A stretch of DNA of 64,000 nucleotides, taken from Ceriagrion tenellum. Taxonomy: Eukaryota; Arthropoda; Insecta; Odonata; Coenagrionidae. Below the pieces are notes generated by a model that saw only the letters and a program-made list of their open reading frames with translations, was not told the origin of the DNA and made no database searches. The translations under genes and the position numbers were made by a program. The first letter of the stretch is position 1; each line of letters opens with the position of its first letter. This document shows, piece after piece, positions 34,867-47,559 of this stretch. The stretch is from NCBI GenBank assembly GCA_963169105.1, contig OY720636.1, forward strand, positions 71,288,123 through 71,352,122, given 5' to 3'.

Positions 34867-37173
34867 ACGTAGTGGATGATAAATTAAAATATCCAAACTA
34901 GAATTAAGACTCGTGGACTAACAAAAATTTTTTGACTCATCAATCCTCGCCGTCTGAATCAGTTCTGGTATATATGCCAATAAACTTTACAGCTGTTGTG
35001 TATTCATTAGCATTTTTTAGCTGTTTCTCGTGGCACTATCACTTCATTAAAGTTAACTTGACGTTAACGGGTGACACAGAGGTGGAGATAGTTTCGAATT
35101 TTGGCTTGCAGCACAGCAGTCTAATAATCAGGGCGAGTTTGATGTAGAGGAGCCAGGTTTGAGACCCCAGGTTGAGTTACCTGGAGTCTTTATTAAAGAT
35201 TTCCAACCCTGACCATCCCGAATATGGGATTTTGCGACTTATGAACGATGACATTTATTTGTAGTATTTGAGTTTATATTTGAAGTATTTGAGTTTGAAA
35301 CCCGCCGACCATCATCTGGATGTTTTAATTAATGGAGAAATGCCCAGCACAATCGGTGGAAAAAAATACGGCATAATTAGAATACACTATAGTATTTTGA
35401 CAATTTTAGCATGTTGGAATAATTTCTCGCATTATTAATAGCACTCTTGCAGGTGACAAAGAGTAAAAACTCGGGCTGTTTAAATAAAAATAAAGTATTG
35501 GAATTCACCAAGTTATTTTTCATTTCTTTGGTAGGTATAAAATACAAGAAAATTCTGATTTGAGTTTTAACGCCCTCCTCAAATAATTTAGGTAAGGGAG
35601 CCTCTTTAACACGACCCCTTTGATAATCTATCTTGTGACCGTAAGGTGTATGCAGGGAAAAAGTGTGTTTTAATATGACTTGGAAAAGGTAGGGTACTGT
35701 GCCTAATCAAAATGGATAGAAAAAATACGTATATCTAATTCACCCAAAAGCTTCGCTGTTATATCTACGGAACCGCGCAAAATTGACGTAGCCTAAGTAG
35801 CTTCTTCACCTTCGGGCCAATGAAAGTCTACATAGAAAGTCGGATAGCGCCTTGAAGATTGCCTAAGAGAGAGGCCTCCTTGAATTACAAGAGTAACTGT
35901 GTATGAGTATTAGGTGCTTCCACTGCTAAGGTAACTGCAAATTCTGTAGTAGGCATAAGGCCTTAACCCTTTCACAAAGAACGCCGTGTTAACAGGGCAG
36001 GTTTTTTACCTGATGTGAACAAACGCCTCTCCGCGCCGCTTATAAATGGCATATATTCTCCTACGCTAGAGCAAGAACTTCTCGTTAATAAGGCTCCGCG
36101 ACCAAGTAAGGAAAAAAATCCCGGGCATCATTAGAGATCCATTCTGCTGGACGCAGGGCTCCATCCTTTGCTTGCGGACGGAGATTATCTCTACCCTTTC
36201 TCTAAGCGCCGACCACAACCATGGAAAGCAGTCGCGGTCAACTCATTGTTTTCTCTGTGAATACTATAAAGAACTATTTTTACTTACTCGGATAGTACAG
36301 GCTCCGAAGTACGTTCCCTACGTTCAACTGATCACTTAAAAAATTTTAACGGAACTATTTTTTTTGCCAAGTTGTAGGGAACGTCCTGAACAAAGAAATT
36401 TGAGAGAGAAACAAAGAACACTGAGGAGAGCCCAGCATCAACGCCCGACGCGGGATTCTTATCCGCGACCTTTGGGTGGCCAGGATGACGCCTTACTATG
36501 CTATCTATGACAGTCAGCAACTGAGAACGTTCGACCTCAATATTAATATTTTCAATAGAAAATTTTTGACAATGCAAAAGTTAACTTCTCAGTCTTTTCC
36601 TTCACAACCTCTTCTTCCGCAATGCAAAACACTGATTGTTCCAAAATTTTAACGCAAAGCAAGAAGTTTGGAATTATTTTACGGATAAGTAAGACGCAAA
36701 CAGAAAACTGACACTGATTCTTATTATAGCACTTATCTCAGGTCTACTGCAAAGGTTCAGCTGGTCTGAAAAATTGACACTGAAATCACTTAGTTACGTT
36801 TAACTGAAAAATAGATTCGTTATTGAGATATATTTTGACAGAGTTAATTCAACATCAACAACAAAAAAATGTTGGGAGCTTGCAAACAGCGAATGATACT
36901 AAATGACACAATTCTTAAATTTTTCCCCTGAGGTTGTCCAGAAACAGTTACTTTAAAGCATCCACATAGTTTGTACAGTATTTGTATTGGTAATTATCAG
37001 TCAATGGATACTAAGAACGAGGGCCATATGTTCACAAGAGTGTTCACTTTCGAGTGACCTTAAAAATTCAGAAAATTAATTTTGAAATGGTCACTGTCAT
37101 CGTTTTCCTTCAAGCGATTTGTAATGGGCAAATTTTGAGGAAAAACCGCAACAAAAATGGGCCAAAAAGCCGG
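34867..37173. other. Noncoding stretch between two DNA transposons
   Basis: No gene is supported. Sequence is AT-rich with short scattered G+C patches (for example 36120-36240). No tandem or inverted repeat of note was recognised. Confidence 0.4.
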
Positions 37174-37175
37174 TA

Positions 37176-40156
37176 AGGTAAGGGAGTATAAGAGTACGCA
37201 CTCGAGTAAGAGTACGCACAGGGATATTTCGTCCTATTGGTAACACTGCAAAGCCGTTCTCCAGTACATGTGATAGCCATTTGGTGTCGAAGTGTATGGG
37301 AATACAACTCTTATTAAGGGGACTTTTGGCGGATTAATAAAGGTAATTATAACTTTTCATACTATTTTTTTCAATAATATTTTATGTGTAGTAGATAAGG
37401 TCAGCCTATTTAGTGGGATATTTCCAGTGTTTTTATGAAATATACTGCCAATGAGGGACTCTTTTGTCACGCTGTGGCGTTGGTCAGATAGCCGTATCTA
37501 GTCTGTGCTGTTCTCTATCGGGATATTTGTAAACAAGGAGCTAGGCGGGCAAAAGTACGCAGTATCAGGGAGGGCAAGAATACGCGCGTCCTCTTGCCCT
37601 CCCACGTGATGCGTACTCTTGCCCGCTACATAATTTTCGGTTCATGTTTCTTCACAGTAGTTTCTATGTTTTCTTTTTTGTTTCAGAACTCATGGGAAAA
37701 TACAAAAGGTCAAGTGATCGCAAGATCACCGTTACTAAAGAACGGTTGGCCGAAGCTCAAAGGCGAATTGATGAATGTAAAAGCAAACGAAGCGTTGCTA
37801 AGGCACTGGGAATCAATGAGTGCAGCCTTGGGAAAAGACTCAAAGCTGTATGTTTCATGAGTAGGCCTACTGTTACATGGAAAACTTTATTCTTTCCCCT
37901 GATTCAGTGAAAGATTGAACCATATCAAAACTTCCTAGTAATTAATTCGCACTCTTATTTTGTTTTAGAGAACGGTGCCATCTTCGCTAGGAAGATTCAA
38001 GAACAAGTTTTCTGTGACAATGGAAAACGAACTAGCCGTTCACTGTCGACAACTTGATGCCAGATTCCACGGGTTGACTAGAAGATCCTTAATGCAGCTA
38101 ACTTACCAGTTTGCAGGAATAATAAAATTGATCATCCATTTAATAAGCAAAACAAATGGCTGGGAAAGATTGGGTAAGAGATTTTTCTAAAAGACAGGGT
38201 TTATCTTTAAGAGCACCAGAAAACTGTAGTATGGGGCGTGCTGTTGGGTTCAATAAGGTGCAGGTTACACGATTTTTAACAATTTGAAACAATGCTATCA
38301 GGAGAAAAACTTTCAGGCTCATAGGATTTTTAACATGGACGAGTCAGGTATTACCACTGTACCAAATAAGTTACCAAAAGTTTATACTCCCACGGGAAAG
38401 AAAACCGTTTGTAAAGTATCTTCTGGTGAACGTGGGGAGACGATAACAGTAGTTTGCTGCATCAGTGCCTATGGCATTTACGTTCCTCCAGCACTTATAT
38501 TTAATGGAAAGCGAATGATATTAGACAATTATGAAGGGGCTCCAGAAGGAACACTGAAATTAGCTTCCGATTCTGGATTCATGAATAGTGATTTATTTAT
38601 GGACTGGTTTCACCATTTCGCTGCTCATACAAAACCAACAAAAGAGGATCCACTTTTGTTAATTTTAGACAACCACTCTTCGCACTGCTCTTTGGAAGCC
38701 AGTCTTTTTGCAAGGAAAAATTACATCACACTCCTTTCGCTCCCTCCTCACGCTGGCCACAAATTACAACCGCTAGACAAGGGATTTTTTGGCCCACTGA
38801 AATTAGCTTATGCTATTGAGTTTGAAAACTGGTTAGTAAACAATCACGGACAGATCGTAACCAAAAAGGAGGTCGCTAATCTTTTTCGAGCAGCGTACTC
38901 TAGAGTAGCTACAATTGAGAAAGCCAATAGAGCATTTTCATCCACAGGGATTTATCCCTATAACCCAGAAGTATTCTCTGAAGAAGATTTCGTGCCATCT
39001 GCTGTACGACCGCCTGTAAATATTCCGGAAAGCTGTGTGGAAGCAGCATCTCACTCATCTGACAAGGAAGAGCTACAGGTGACGGAAATAATCGTTGATC
39101 ACAGTGTTGATGAAAATAATGAGAAAGAATTGAGTAGGCCAAGCCATCAGCTCAGTGTGGATGAAACTTCAAATCCGGCTGAGAAGAAAATTGTTCATAT
39201 TGAGGAAATACATCCTTTTCCTAAATGTGTTGTAATGAAAAAAGGAAATCGCTAGACTATGAAATCTTAAGTTCTATCTTCAACTCCAGTAAAAACAGAG
39301 TTAGAAGAAAGGGAGAAAAACAAAACCGAGAAGGTTCGAAGACAGACGAACAAAGATGTAGGAACCAGGGTGCCTAAAAAAGAAACAACAGAACAAAAGA
39401 TCTGCTGTGAAACAATTAAATTTTCAGGAGAATCCTGGACCATCCACTTCTACAACAGTTTCAGAAGAAACAAAATCCATTTGCCCAGGTTGCGGGGAAT
39501 CTTTTGATGTCGAACGGGTACAGTGTGGTAAATGTAAACAGTGGTGGCATGAGGCTTGTTCAGACTATGAGGGGAATGGAGCGTTCTTATATGATCATTG
39601 CTAATTACTGTAGGTAAAAATAGTGTTTTCTTATTCACATATTCACTCGTATGTAATAGGCTATGTTCTTCTAATAGCCTACATAAGCATTTTTATTTGA
39701 AAAAATATTGTTTTTCATTAAGTTTCTCATTTCATTTTATAACTTTATTGAATATGTAAGTCAAACACACAATATTATAGTTTAATTATAAAAATAAACT
39801 GATGAATGTACAAAAATAAAGATAATCTAATATTCTAAAGTAGTAATTTCAACTAGTCAAGTGTATTTTTCTATGCCATATTCCTGTGCGTACTCTTACC
39901 CGACGGGTTGCGTACTATTAACCGACTAAGATGCAAAGAGTACGCAAATGTAGACTTATATATTATATTCTATACAACTATACTCTATTTTTAAATTTGT
40001 TTCATCTGGATAAATATAATAAAAGTCAGTTGTTGTGTTTCTTTTATATGGAAATATAAATGTCAAGTTACAAATGGAGCTCTTGTTTGCTCCAGTATAC
40101 CTTCATGCAAAAGATTTTAAGGTGAAAATTGCTTAAGTGCGTGCTCTTACCCACCT
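37176..40156 (+). mobile_element. Pogo/Tigger-like DNA transposon, about 2.98 kb
   Basis: The limits are set by TA dinucleotides (37174-37175, 40157-40158) next to ends that are imperfect inverted repeats: the left begins AGGTAAGGG and continues TAAGAGTACGCACT, the right read inward begins AGGTGGG and continues TAAGAGCACGCACT. The motif AAGAGTACGC or close variants recurs inside both ends: at 37190, 37210, 37551, 37575 and 37611 (inverted) on the left, and at 39886, 39909, 39936 and 40137 on the right. These look like subterminal transposase-binding sites. A 12-bp perfect hairpin (GGGAGGGCAAGA) lies at 37568-37603. The interior codes the broken transposase described separately. TA duplication is the Tc1/mariner/pogo rule. 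Confidence 0.7.
37692..39604 (+). pseudogene. Decayed pogo-type DDE transposase with PHD finger
   Basis: Exon 1 (37692-37847) codes MGKYKRSSDRK followed by an HTH_psq-type DNA-binding domain (RSVAKALGI...LGKRL) and ends at a GTATGT donor; the acceptor is TTTGTTTTAG at 37968. Between about 38118 and 38283 the frame shifts at least twice. 38284-39255 is then open for 323 codons with a complete DDE_1 catalytic domain: NMDES, LILDNHSSH and LQPLDKGFFG supply the acidic triad, with 35 residues between the last two Asp. After the stop at 39255 the remaining tail is frameshifted again; 39407-39604 codes a C-terminal PHD finger (CPGC, CGKC, HEAC) whose last pair reads YDHC, so one zinc ligand is lost. 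The enzyme cannot be made from this copy. Confidence 0.85.
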
Positions 40157-40158
40157 TA

Positions 40159-42944
40159 TCCCTATTGGTATTTAATCGCTCAACGTCATTTATAAGGCAG
40201 TCCATTAGAACATTCCTCCTACTATATCTGTCAGATCAAAGGGAAACTTCTTGATTCATACCTAAGTTATATGTATCTTCAACAGAAAGTACTAGATTAT
40301 ATATATGAAGCACATATCATCGATGAAAAACACAGACGAGGGTGTATGATGCGAATCTTCGCAGAGACAAAAAACAATCGGAATTAACCGCTCGAGAGGA
40401 GAAAGGAGAAAACGCATTACTGAGGAATGGAACTCCGGGCATTTGGGTCGTGTTTTGGGAGGAAAGGGTAAAGATCGGAACGCTTATCCACTTTCTTCCG
40501 CGAAGGGCCTCTAGCTGAATAAAATAAAAGAAAAATCCCTCCATCGATTCATATCAACCGTGCTCCCTCCCTCGCATCTCGAAGACTCGTAAAACTGCAC
40601 TCTCCAAGATCCCTTCCCTCCGATTGGACGAGGAAACCACCGCATCTGATTGCCTCGGTGCATGAAAGAAAAACATTATCTGGAGCGAAAGAAACAGGCT
40701 TTTGAATGCGCCCAGAAGAGCTGATGCCTACAAATTGCCTTTTTCCTAGACTCCTGGACACATTTCAACACAGTTCGAGTAATGGGCTTCACTTAGCAGT
40801 CGATTCAAACAGCATTACGTTCTCTGACCCTGCCAGGTTTCACTTAGGGTAGTATTGCAGTCATTAAGAAGAAAGTCATCATTTCAATCTTGATTTGGCA
40901 TAAGTTTCAGATTTCACTGATATCCACGAGAAGAATCAGGCCAAAATCTGGTTAGTTAGTCAATACAATTACGTTGATTTAAATTATCTATTTTGTGTGG
41001 CTCTCAGCATACAGGACGAGGAATTAAATCTTTACTTATATGACATTTTTGAGGAATAAGTTTTAAGCGATCATTGCGGATTTAAAAATGATAATGGAAA
41101 GAGAAATAAATGGGAAGATTGAGGGTTAAAGATCAGTGATGGAAAGAATTTTATGAGCGATGAAAAAATGAGGAATTTTATGGGAATAGAACAGTCAGCA
41201 GAGAAAAAATGGAGTCACGGGATGCAGAAAAAGAATCTTCGAATTGGTGAATGTAACGATCATTCGGATACAAATATAATATTGAGTGAAGTGTTTATTG
41301 CTTAGATTCGTATGACTAGTTTGAACAATTTTACCGTAAAAGAACACACCAAACGGAGCAAACTAATATCAAGCCTTGTTTTCTTTCTAAGAATGCCTTC
41401 TATGTGTTAGACGGTTGCCGCTCAAATTCACGTGTCGTTCAAATTTAAGGAACAAGTAATTTTTAAGACTACAATCGGGAAAAGTAATTTTAATCATCGG
41501 TACCTTCGCATGAATGATAAATAGACGTAGATATCAGGGTTATAAACGAGAAGTCTTAAAATGACCGGTCAGGATTTAAATCAGGTCAACCTCAAGGGGT
41601 TGGAAGAATTAGAGTGGGCTAATCACAGGACAGGTTATTTAGAGGAAAGGATAATATGCCTCTGATTTGACGTCCTTATTGAGAATTCACATAAGATTTG
41701 GAGACATAGACAACTAAAGATATGTCCAAAGACCATGAGCGGTCAAGCATTGCCATGCTTGGGTATATAGAGGGAAAAGGTGATATGGAATTGGACACCT
41801 AGAATGGTAAGAATGGACCCAAAAATAACAAACTTTGTCCAGAGCCTCAAAAATATACCCAAGAATTATACTGGCATCAACGGAACGAAAAATGAATACA
41901 TTTTCTGCCGACGGCTTAGAAGGGTATAAAAAAAAACTGAACGGGAAAATCTCTTACGGGAGAAGCCGGCATTCTTTGAATCTCCACACCGCGCATTTCT
42001 TGTTGCATTAGAATCTGGCTTGGCTCTCGGTGATTTCTTGACCAAAAGGGCAGAACGACGATTCGGAAAAAATCACACCCCCTTTTTTTATTGTTTAACG
42101 CGGTCGAAAGAAGAGGAGTTGCGTCAAAGATTCCAATGGAAACCTTTCAAGCAAGTGGGGCAAGTTGAGAGAACGGGAGTGCGCCGGCCAAGGAGGTCTG
42201 GAGGCGTCCGAGGGGGGTGGAAGAGGGGAGACATGGGGGGGATGGTAGAGAAGTGCTCTTCAAAAAGAGACTGGCTGGCGGAGAGATGGGAAACTCAGGA
42301 AAGCGGCGGACAAGGTGGATGTCGAAGGGCTTGCTCTCCCGAGTGGAAGTGAAGGTTGGCTATGTCTCCTCGGCGAGATTAATGGTAAGAAGCTAGGATC
42401 TAGCGTCGTCCAAGGATGATTTCCAATCGGACGTGTGCTTAACAACGTGTCTTTCAGACCATCAGTCCGTACGTGACTCATGCTGATTATGGAACTTTCA
42501 TTTCTTACCTCGAGAATTCAGACACAAATGACACTATATTCGATGATGAGAGCAGTTTACTCCTCACACATTTGTACAATCAATACCCCAATTAATTTTC
42601 CTGAAAACTTTTTTTAACCTGAACAGTAACTAAAGAACACCGGAAAAATAGATCTAGGTTACAAGAGGACCAAATAACAAGAGGGCATTACTCGTATATT
42701 TCAAGTTACTGGTTTGGTGCATGCCTGGACTCATCGAGGATTCAAATGAAACTATCATGCTTATCCCCACGTTTAAACTTGAAGCAAAATGGGCAGTCAC
42801 CACTAAGAAAGAAGCTAAGAGTGTAATTAGAGCGCCGGGCAAAAGAACTACAAACTCCGTTAGCCCTGAGCTAACAAAATAGAGTAAACAGCCACAGGGT
42901 TATATAGCAGCGTCTAAACTAAAGGAAAGTTTCTAAAACGAACA
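40159..42944. other. Noncoding stretch
   Basis: No gene is supported. 42140-42350 is G-rich on the + strand and gives spurious long frames on both strands. A phase-free GT-rich context around 40560-40760 likewise yields only short frames. Confidence 0.4.
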
Positions 42945-43030
42945 CAATACCATGACCCAGGCGGGATTCTAACCAAAGGGTTTCAAGATACCAGTACAGC
43001 GCGTTACCAATCTGGCTATCACGGCCAACT
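42945..43030 (-). mobile_element. tRNA-derived SINE head
   Basis: Read on the - strand, an A-box-like TAGCCAGATTGGTAACGC (43018-43001) is followed at tRNA spacing by a B box GGTTAGAATCCC (42974-42963). It does not fold into a complete tRNA and continues into an AT-rich body, so a SINE is more likely than a functional tRNA gene. Confidence 0.45.
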
Positions 43031-45720
43031 CATAGTCTCAAAGGTGCTTTTCTGATTATTCAAGTTAAAAGTTGCTTAAAATATTCACAGATTAGCGAGA
43101 AATACGCTCTCTATTCCGGTTAGAATACTAATCGCCTAATATCCCTTACCTATAAAATTGGCGTCAGAGACGGAAGTTGGTTGATTTTAACCACTGCCTT
43201 ACAGACTAAGTTACGATTGAATTGGAAGTCTAGAGACGATTGAACTATCACATCGTCGATAATGTCTCTTCTCATCAAAGCTGATGGTTTTTTATTCTAA
43301 CATTATATAGTCAACGTTGGGAGATTTTCAATAACAGGAAAAATTCTACCTATATCCAAGCGTGGTTTGTTCAATTCCATCAGTTATTATTTTCAGCTAA
43401 ATCTTAAATTTCCTATATTTTCTAACACACCTAATACTTTTCATCCGTTGATACAATAACCTCTCCACGTTTTTCCTCTTTCAGAATCGTCCTATCGTTT
43501 GCGTTTATGACCGGCAAGATAGCATACAGTGGCGGAATGCCTTCCCTTGAATATTTTTAAAGAAGACTGACAAAATGAGAAATAAAAATTTTACATTTCT
43601 GTCGGCTGCTTCCATAAAAACAAGCCATTGAGAAGATATTTTTACACGCCCGCTTTGATTGGGGACGTTGAGGAGGATTTCACCCCCAGAAGGAAGTAAG
43701 ACAGGGAGAAGTGGATTGAACGAATTTTGCGGAGGTAGTCGGGGCTTTGGCTTCGAGCCCCAAGGGTTAGAAAGTACCGGCGTCGAACAATAAATGATGT
43801 GGTCATGACCACTCCGGAATCCACGTAATGTAACTGCTCCTCCCCTCATTTATTGGGGGTGAGCCGAAAGTGCTCGCCAGATCAAAAACTTCAATCAGAC
43901 CACAAGAACGTGATGACGTGAGTACTCGGGAGAACATTCCTTCTAGGGTGGAGAAACGAAGATAATCTCGAAAGATTGGACGAGAAAGATGGGAGATTTA
44001 GATGAAAAACACAGCAAGATGAAATTAAAATCCTTAATGAAAAACGTGACTACGTCGTGTGCCCCGTAATTACACAGTGACTGTAACGAAGATGCGGTCA
44101 GATTCCGTATTTCATAAAGAACTCGATCTTTTGATAAATAGTCTTAGTCGAAAAGGATGACATATCAATCCTCGAGATGCGTAAATTTTTATACGATCTG
44201 TGACGATAGTGGTAGTCAGTTTGACCAAATTTATGTCCAAAATGAACGACATTTGTACTGTCAAAAACTTTTCCATGGACCAGCACGCCATTGCCGTTTC
44301 AAAAGCACTGGGAGACATGTGTACCTTATTATCAGCCTCTAATCGCACGAGAATTGGTTTCAAATAAGGTTACAGAATGTATCTTCTCTTTGACTCGGAT
44401 AATCTGTGGTAATTGATTTAATCCAAAAAATGAGTGTACTGCTAAAAATGTCTATAGCCGTCCCCATACCTTTTAATCTTATACATTAATACTTTCGAGG
44501 TGGCCGAGATGCGGAATCGAAAATGAATTTGCTTACGAGCATGAGTAATTGTTTTTTATTCTAGTGGGAATCGCATGATTGGACATGAAATATTTCAAAC
44601 CCTTAGTTTAAAACAACTTCATTATAGTAACTTTCTTCTGCATGAGCAGACTGATGACAGACTCATCAAAATACATCAGTCAAAGTCAAAGTTTTTCTCA
44701 CTTAAAATTTTCTAAAAACGGTAGCGGAAAAAAGTTAACTAATTTTTACTGTTCCCTCTGCCATGTAAAACGAATTAGTTCAGCTTGGGGGCACAAATGA
44801 AAAAAAAAAAAGGAACACTAAACAATCTTTGCGTGAGGTTTTTCTTTAAAAAAATAATTCTAAGAAGAAGTTCCACTTGAGAGAACTTCCAAAAACTTAT
44901 TAGATGTCGTGAGGAATTAAAGTGTGGCGGAAATTACTCTCTACATAAAAACGTGGCATCTTCGAGAATTACGGGAAAGGCTTCGCTGTCTACGGTTGCC
45001 AGACCCAATTTTATACGTGATTCACAAAACTCGATTCAGCTTTTGAATGGAAAATTACTAGCAAAAACTAAAAACTGGGTATAAATGATTAATAGATCGC
45101 AAAATTGACGAAAGATCAAATTTAACGATACTGTTTTCATATTTTCTCGCTCGTAAGAAGTACAAAGAAGAAGAATTATACTGAAAAAAGCTGTCTTTGT
45201 TGAGTTCTCCAGGCACGAGAAATATACATCACGGTTTTCCAAATAATAAATTTAAAAATTTGAAAATGAAGCCAATACAACACACAATAATCCTGAAATA
45301 GATTTTGGAAAACAGCGACCTATTTCAGTTTCCATATGGAACAGTTCCTTTAAGTCGGCATCGCTAAAATATCATTCGAGATCAAGGTGTGGAGACTCGT
45401 CGTTCGCGGCGGTTTCAGTTTTAAGTCCGGAAGGTCGAATTCAGCCAGCGCAATTCAGGCAGAATTCAATTTTTATTAGCATCCCGGTCCTTATCACAGT
45501 GGGGTATACAGTGCTCTGTCCGACGGATAGGACGCTAAACAGTGGACACCAGCTTGCCTTTCATTAAGAGTGGGATGTCTGACGCACAGGATTTTCTCCA
45601 CTCCCAAATCCAACCCTTACCTACCTACACACCAACTTTCAATAGCGTACGGAACCTCGTTCGTCTCTACAAATAACCACTGGCATTATTTAGTCAACAA
45701 TCCGTTGAGTTCATCAGCAC
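43031..45720. other. Noncoding stretch
   Basis: No gene is supported. Frames of 60-114 codons at 43505-43849 and 44112-44363 on the - strand overlap each other in several frames and show no recognisable domain. Confidence 0.35.
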
Positions 45721-45773
45721 ACCACGAGAGGAAAAACCAGTGGTATGGCACCACTGGTTTTTCCTCTCGTGGT
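45721..45773. repeat. Perfect hairpin, 24-bp stem and 5-base loop
   Basis: 45721-45744 and 45750-45773 are exact reverse complements (arm starts ACCACGAGAGGAAAAACCAG) around the loop ATGGC. Just downstream, GGTACCGGAATACCGG and GGTACCTGGGTCACCGG add further short palindromes. It is too perfect to be old; it could be a recent fold-back insertion or a structured RNA. Confidence 0.9.
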
Positions 45774-46501
45774 ACCGGAATACCGGACCAGGTACCTGGG
45801 TCACCGGAATATGCTAAATACACACCGTGATGAGAGCGATCGACGCGATCTTTCAAGGGTCGCCATCCTAGTGCGAGATCTCTCTGTGCGAAAATACTCA
45901 AGCGTCCTTACCTCCATACTCGTAAAAAGTGGCTCGAAACACATTTGGAAGAGATTAAAAATCCATCTGGTTGGTTGTCCCTCGACATGACCGTCCATTA
46001 CCTCATCGAATTATCACTCACGGGAAGAAAACTTCTATTTCAAATACTTACCGTCGTTCCCTTCCCACTCGCGTAAGTCAACCGCAGGCAATAGGATTCC
46101 ACCCTAAAGGAATTACATTTACGTCCGTAATTTTTTCATCTAACGCGGGCGGTACTTATTTCAATTGAAGCTCCTTGTTTGGAAGATTTATATTCAGTAG
46201 AATTTACAAAGTTGAAGAAATATAATGATTTACTCCGTCTATTACTTGAGCTATGCTTTTCAGGGGGGTAAAATAGTAACAAAGCAGACGTTATAAAGCA
46301 GGGAGTCATATTGTGTGAGCATAGAATTCGTCTCTTTGTAACGCAAAAGCATATTTATCGCGATCAATCTCTACATGATAGGCTACAGGGACACCAAAGG
46401 AACTTAGCCATGTGATTGGCCACATTTAATATATTCTTGAAAGAAAATATGTATCAGATCAATTAACTCATTACTACTATCAGAAAGAATACTTTTGTAA
46501 A

Positions 46502-47337
46502 TTTCAATCATTGATTAATCACTTAGTAACATTCAAACAGTTTCATTGACCCTTTTTAATTTTCTGGTTGATTCAAAAGCCACGTATATATATCGTTCAT
46601 AAATGAGTGCTGATAGTCTTACGAAGTCCCACTATTCTACCACCATCCTCAGTAAATAAGGCACTTGCTCTCTGAAGTGCCCACTACAGATTTACGAGGG
46701 AAGTGGTCATTTGGGTAGGCCGCTTACTATCCCGAGGGCCAGTTCATCATTCTTCATTTAAAATTGAAGATTTTTAAAGCATAAAAATATTTTATATACT
46801 TAAATGGTTAGCGACTGAAAATGGTTTCAACACGTCGCTAGACCTAGAAGGTGACACCTAAAGTCGAAAACATAGGTTAATGACGGATGAATAGTATTTA
46901 ATTTTAGGGAGCGCCGAAAGCTTCAGCCTTCAGCACCCTATCCCAAACTACCAGATATAATCGCTGAAAACTGTAACATTTTAATATTTTCGGCAGTAAT
47001 GGCTGGTATGTAAAATATGTATAAAGACATAAAAATCCTACGGAGTTCAAAAGAATAGTTCCTTTGATGAAGTTTTATGTTTTTATGCATATAAGAACTT
47101 TATGTTTCCGGTTGATTCAAAAGCCACGTATATTTATTGTCCATAAAAGAGTGCTGATAGTCTTACTTTTTCAATTTCAATCAATGATTAATCACTTAGT
47201 AGCTTTTTTGGAAGACTGACGCACAGGATTTAATTTCTTTGAACCACTAATAAACGGCAAGTTGATTGGTGGTCTAAAGGTCTTACTATCCCGGGGCCAA
47301 TTCATCACTCTTAAGTTGAAATTGAAGATTTAAAAAG
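46502..47337. repeat. Duplicated and shuffled blocks A, B, C
   Basis: Three related block pairs are seen. A: 46502-46529 and 47175-47201 (TTTCAATCA.TGATTAATCA). B: 46564-46622 and 47107-47165 (GGTTGATTCAAAAGCCACGT ... GAGTGCTGATAGTCTTAC). C: 46723-46779 and 47282-47337 (CTTACTATCCCG.GGGCCA). The order is A-B-C in the first copy and B-A-C in the second. A further short match, CTGACGCACAGGATTT, links 45579 to 47213. Confidence 0.7.
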
Positions 47338-47559
47338 AAACATGCCAAATAAAAACACAGGTCATCAAACCCAGGTCATCAAACAAATTCTCCTACATTT
47401 CCTAAGTGGTCATAAGACACGGCCTAAGATGACAGTGTCGTCAACAAGATTTGTTCCTTGGTAGCTTCTCATGCCATATCATTATCAAATTACTGTGAAA
47501 TCTACAGTGTTTTTATTCGAGATACTATCAATCACCGTATCCAATCTTCGGCGCCACGT

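Noticed and set aside
43505..43849. 114-codon - strand frame
   Set aside because: No domain, a second frame of 60 codons overlaps it on the same strand, and no splice or polyadenylation context was found.
44112..44363. 83-codon - strand frame with protein-like composition
   Set aside because: I could not tie it to any family, and two other frames overlap it; it may be an element fragment but cannot be supported.
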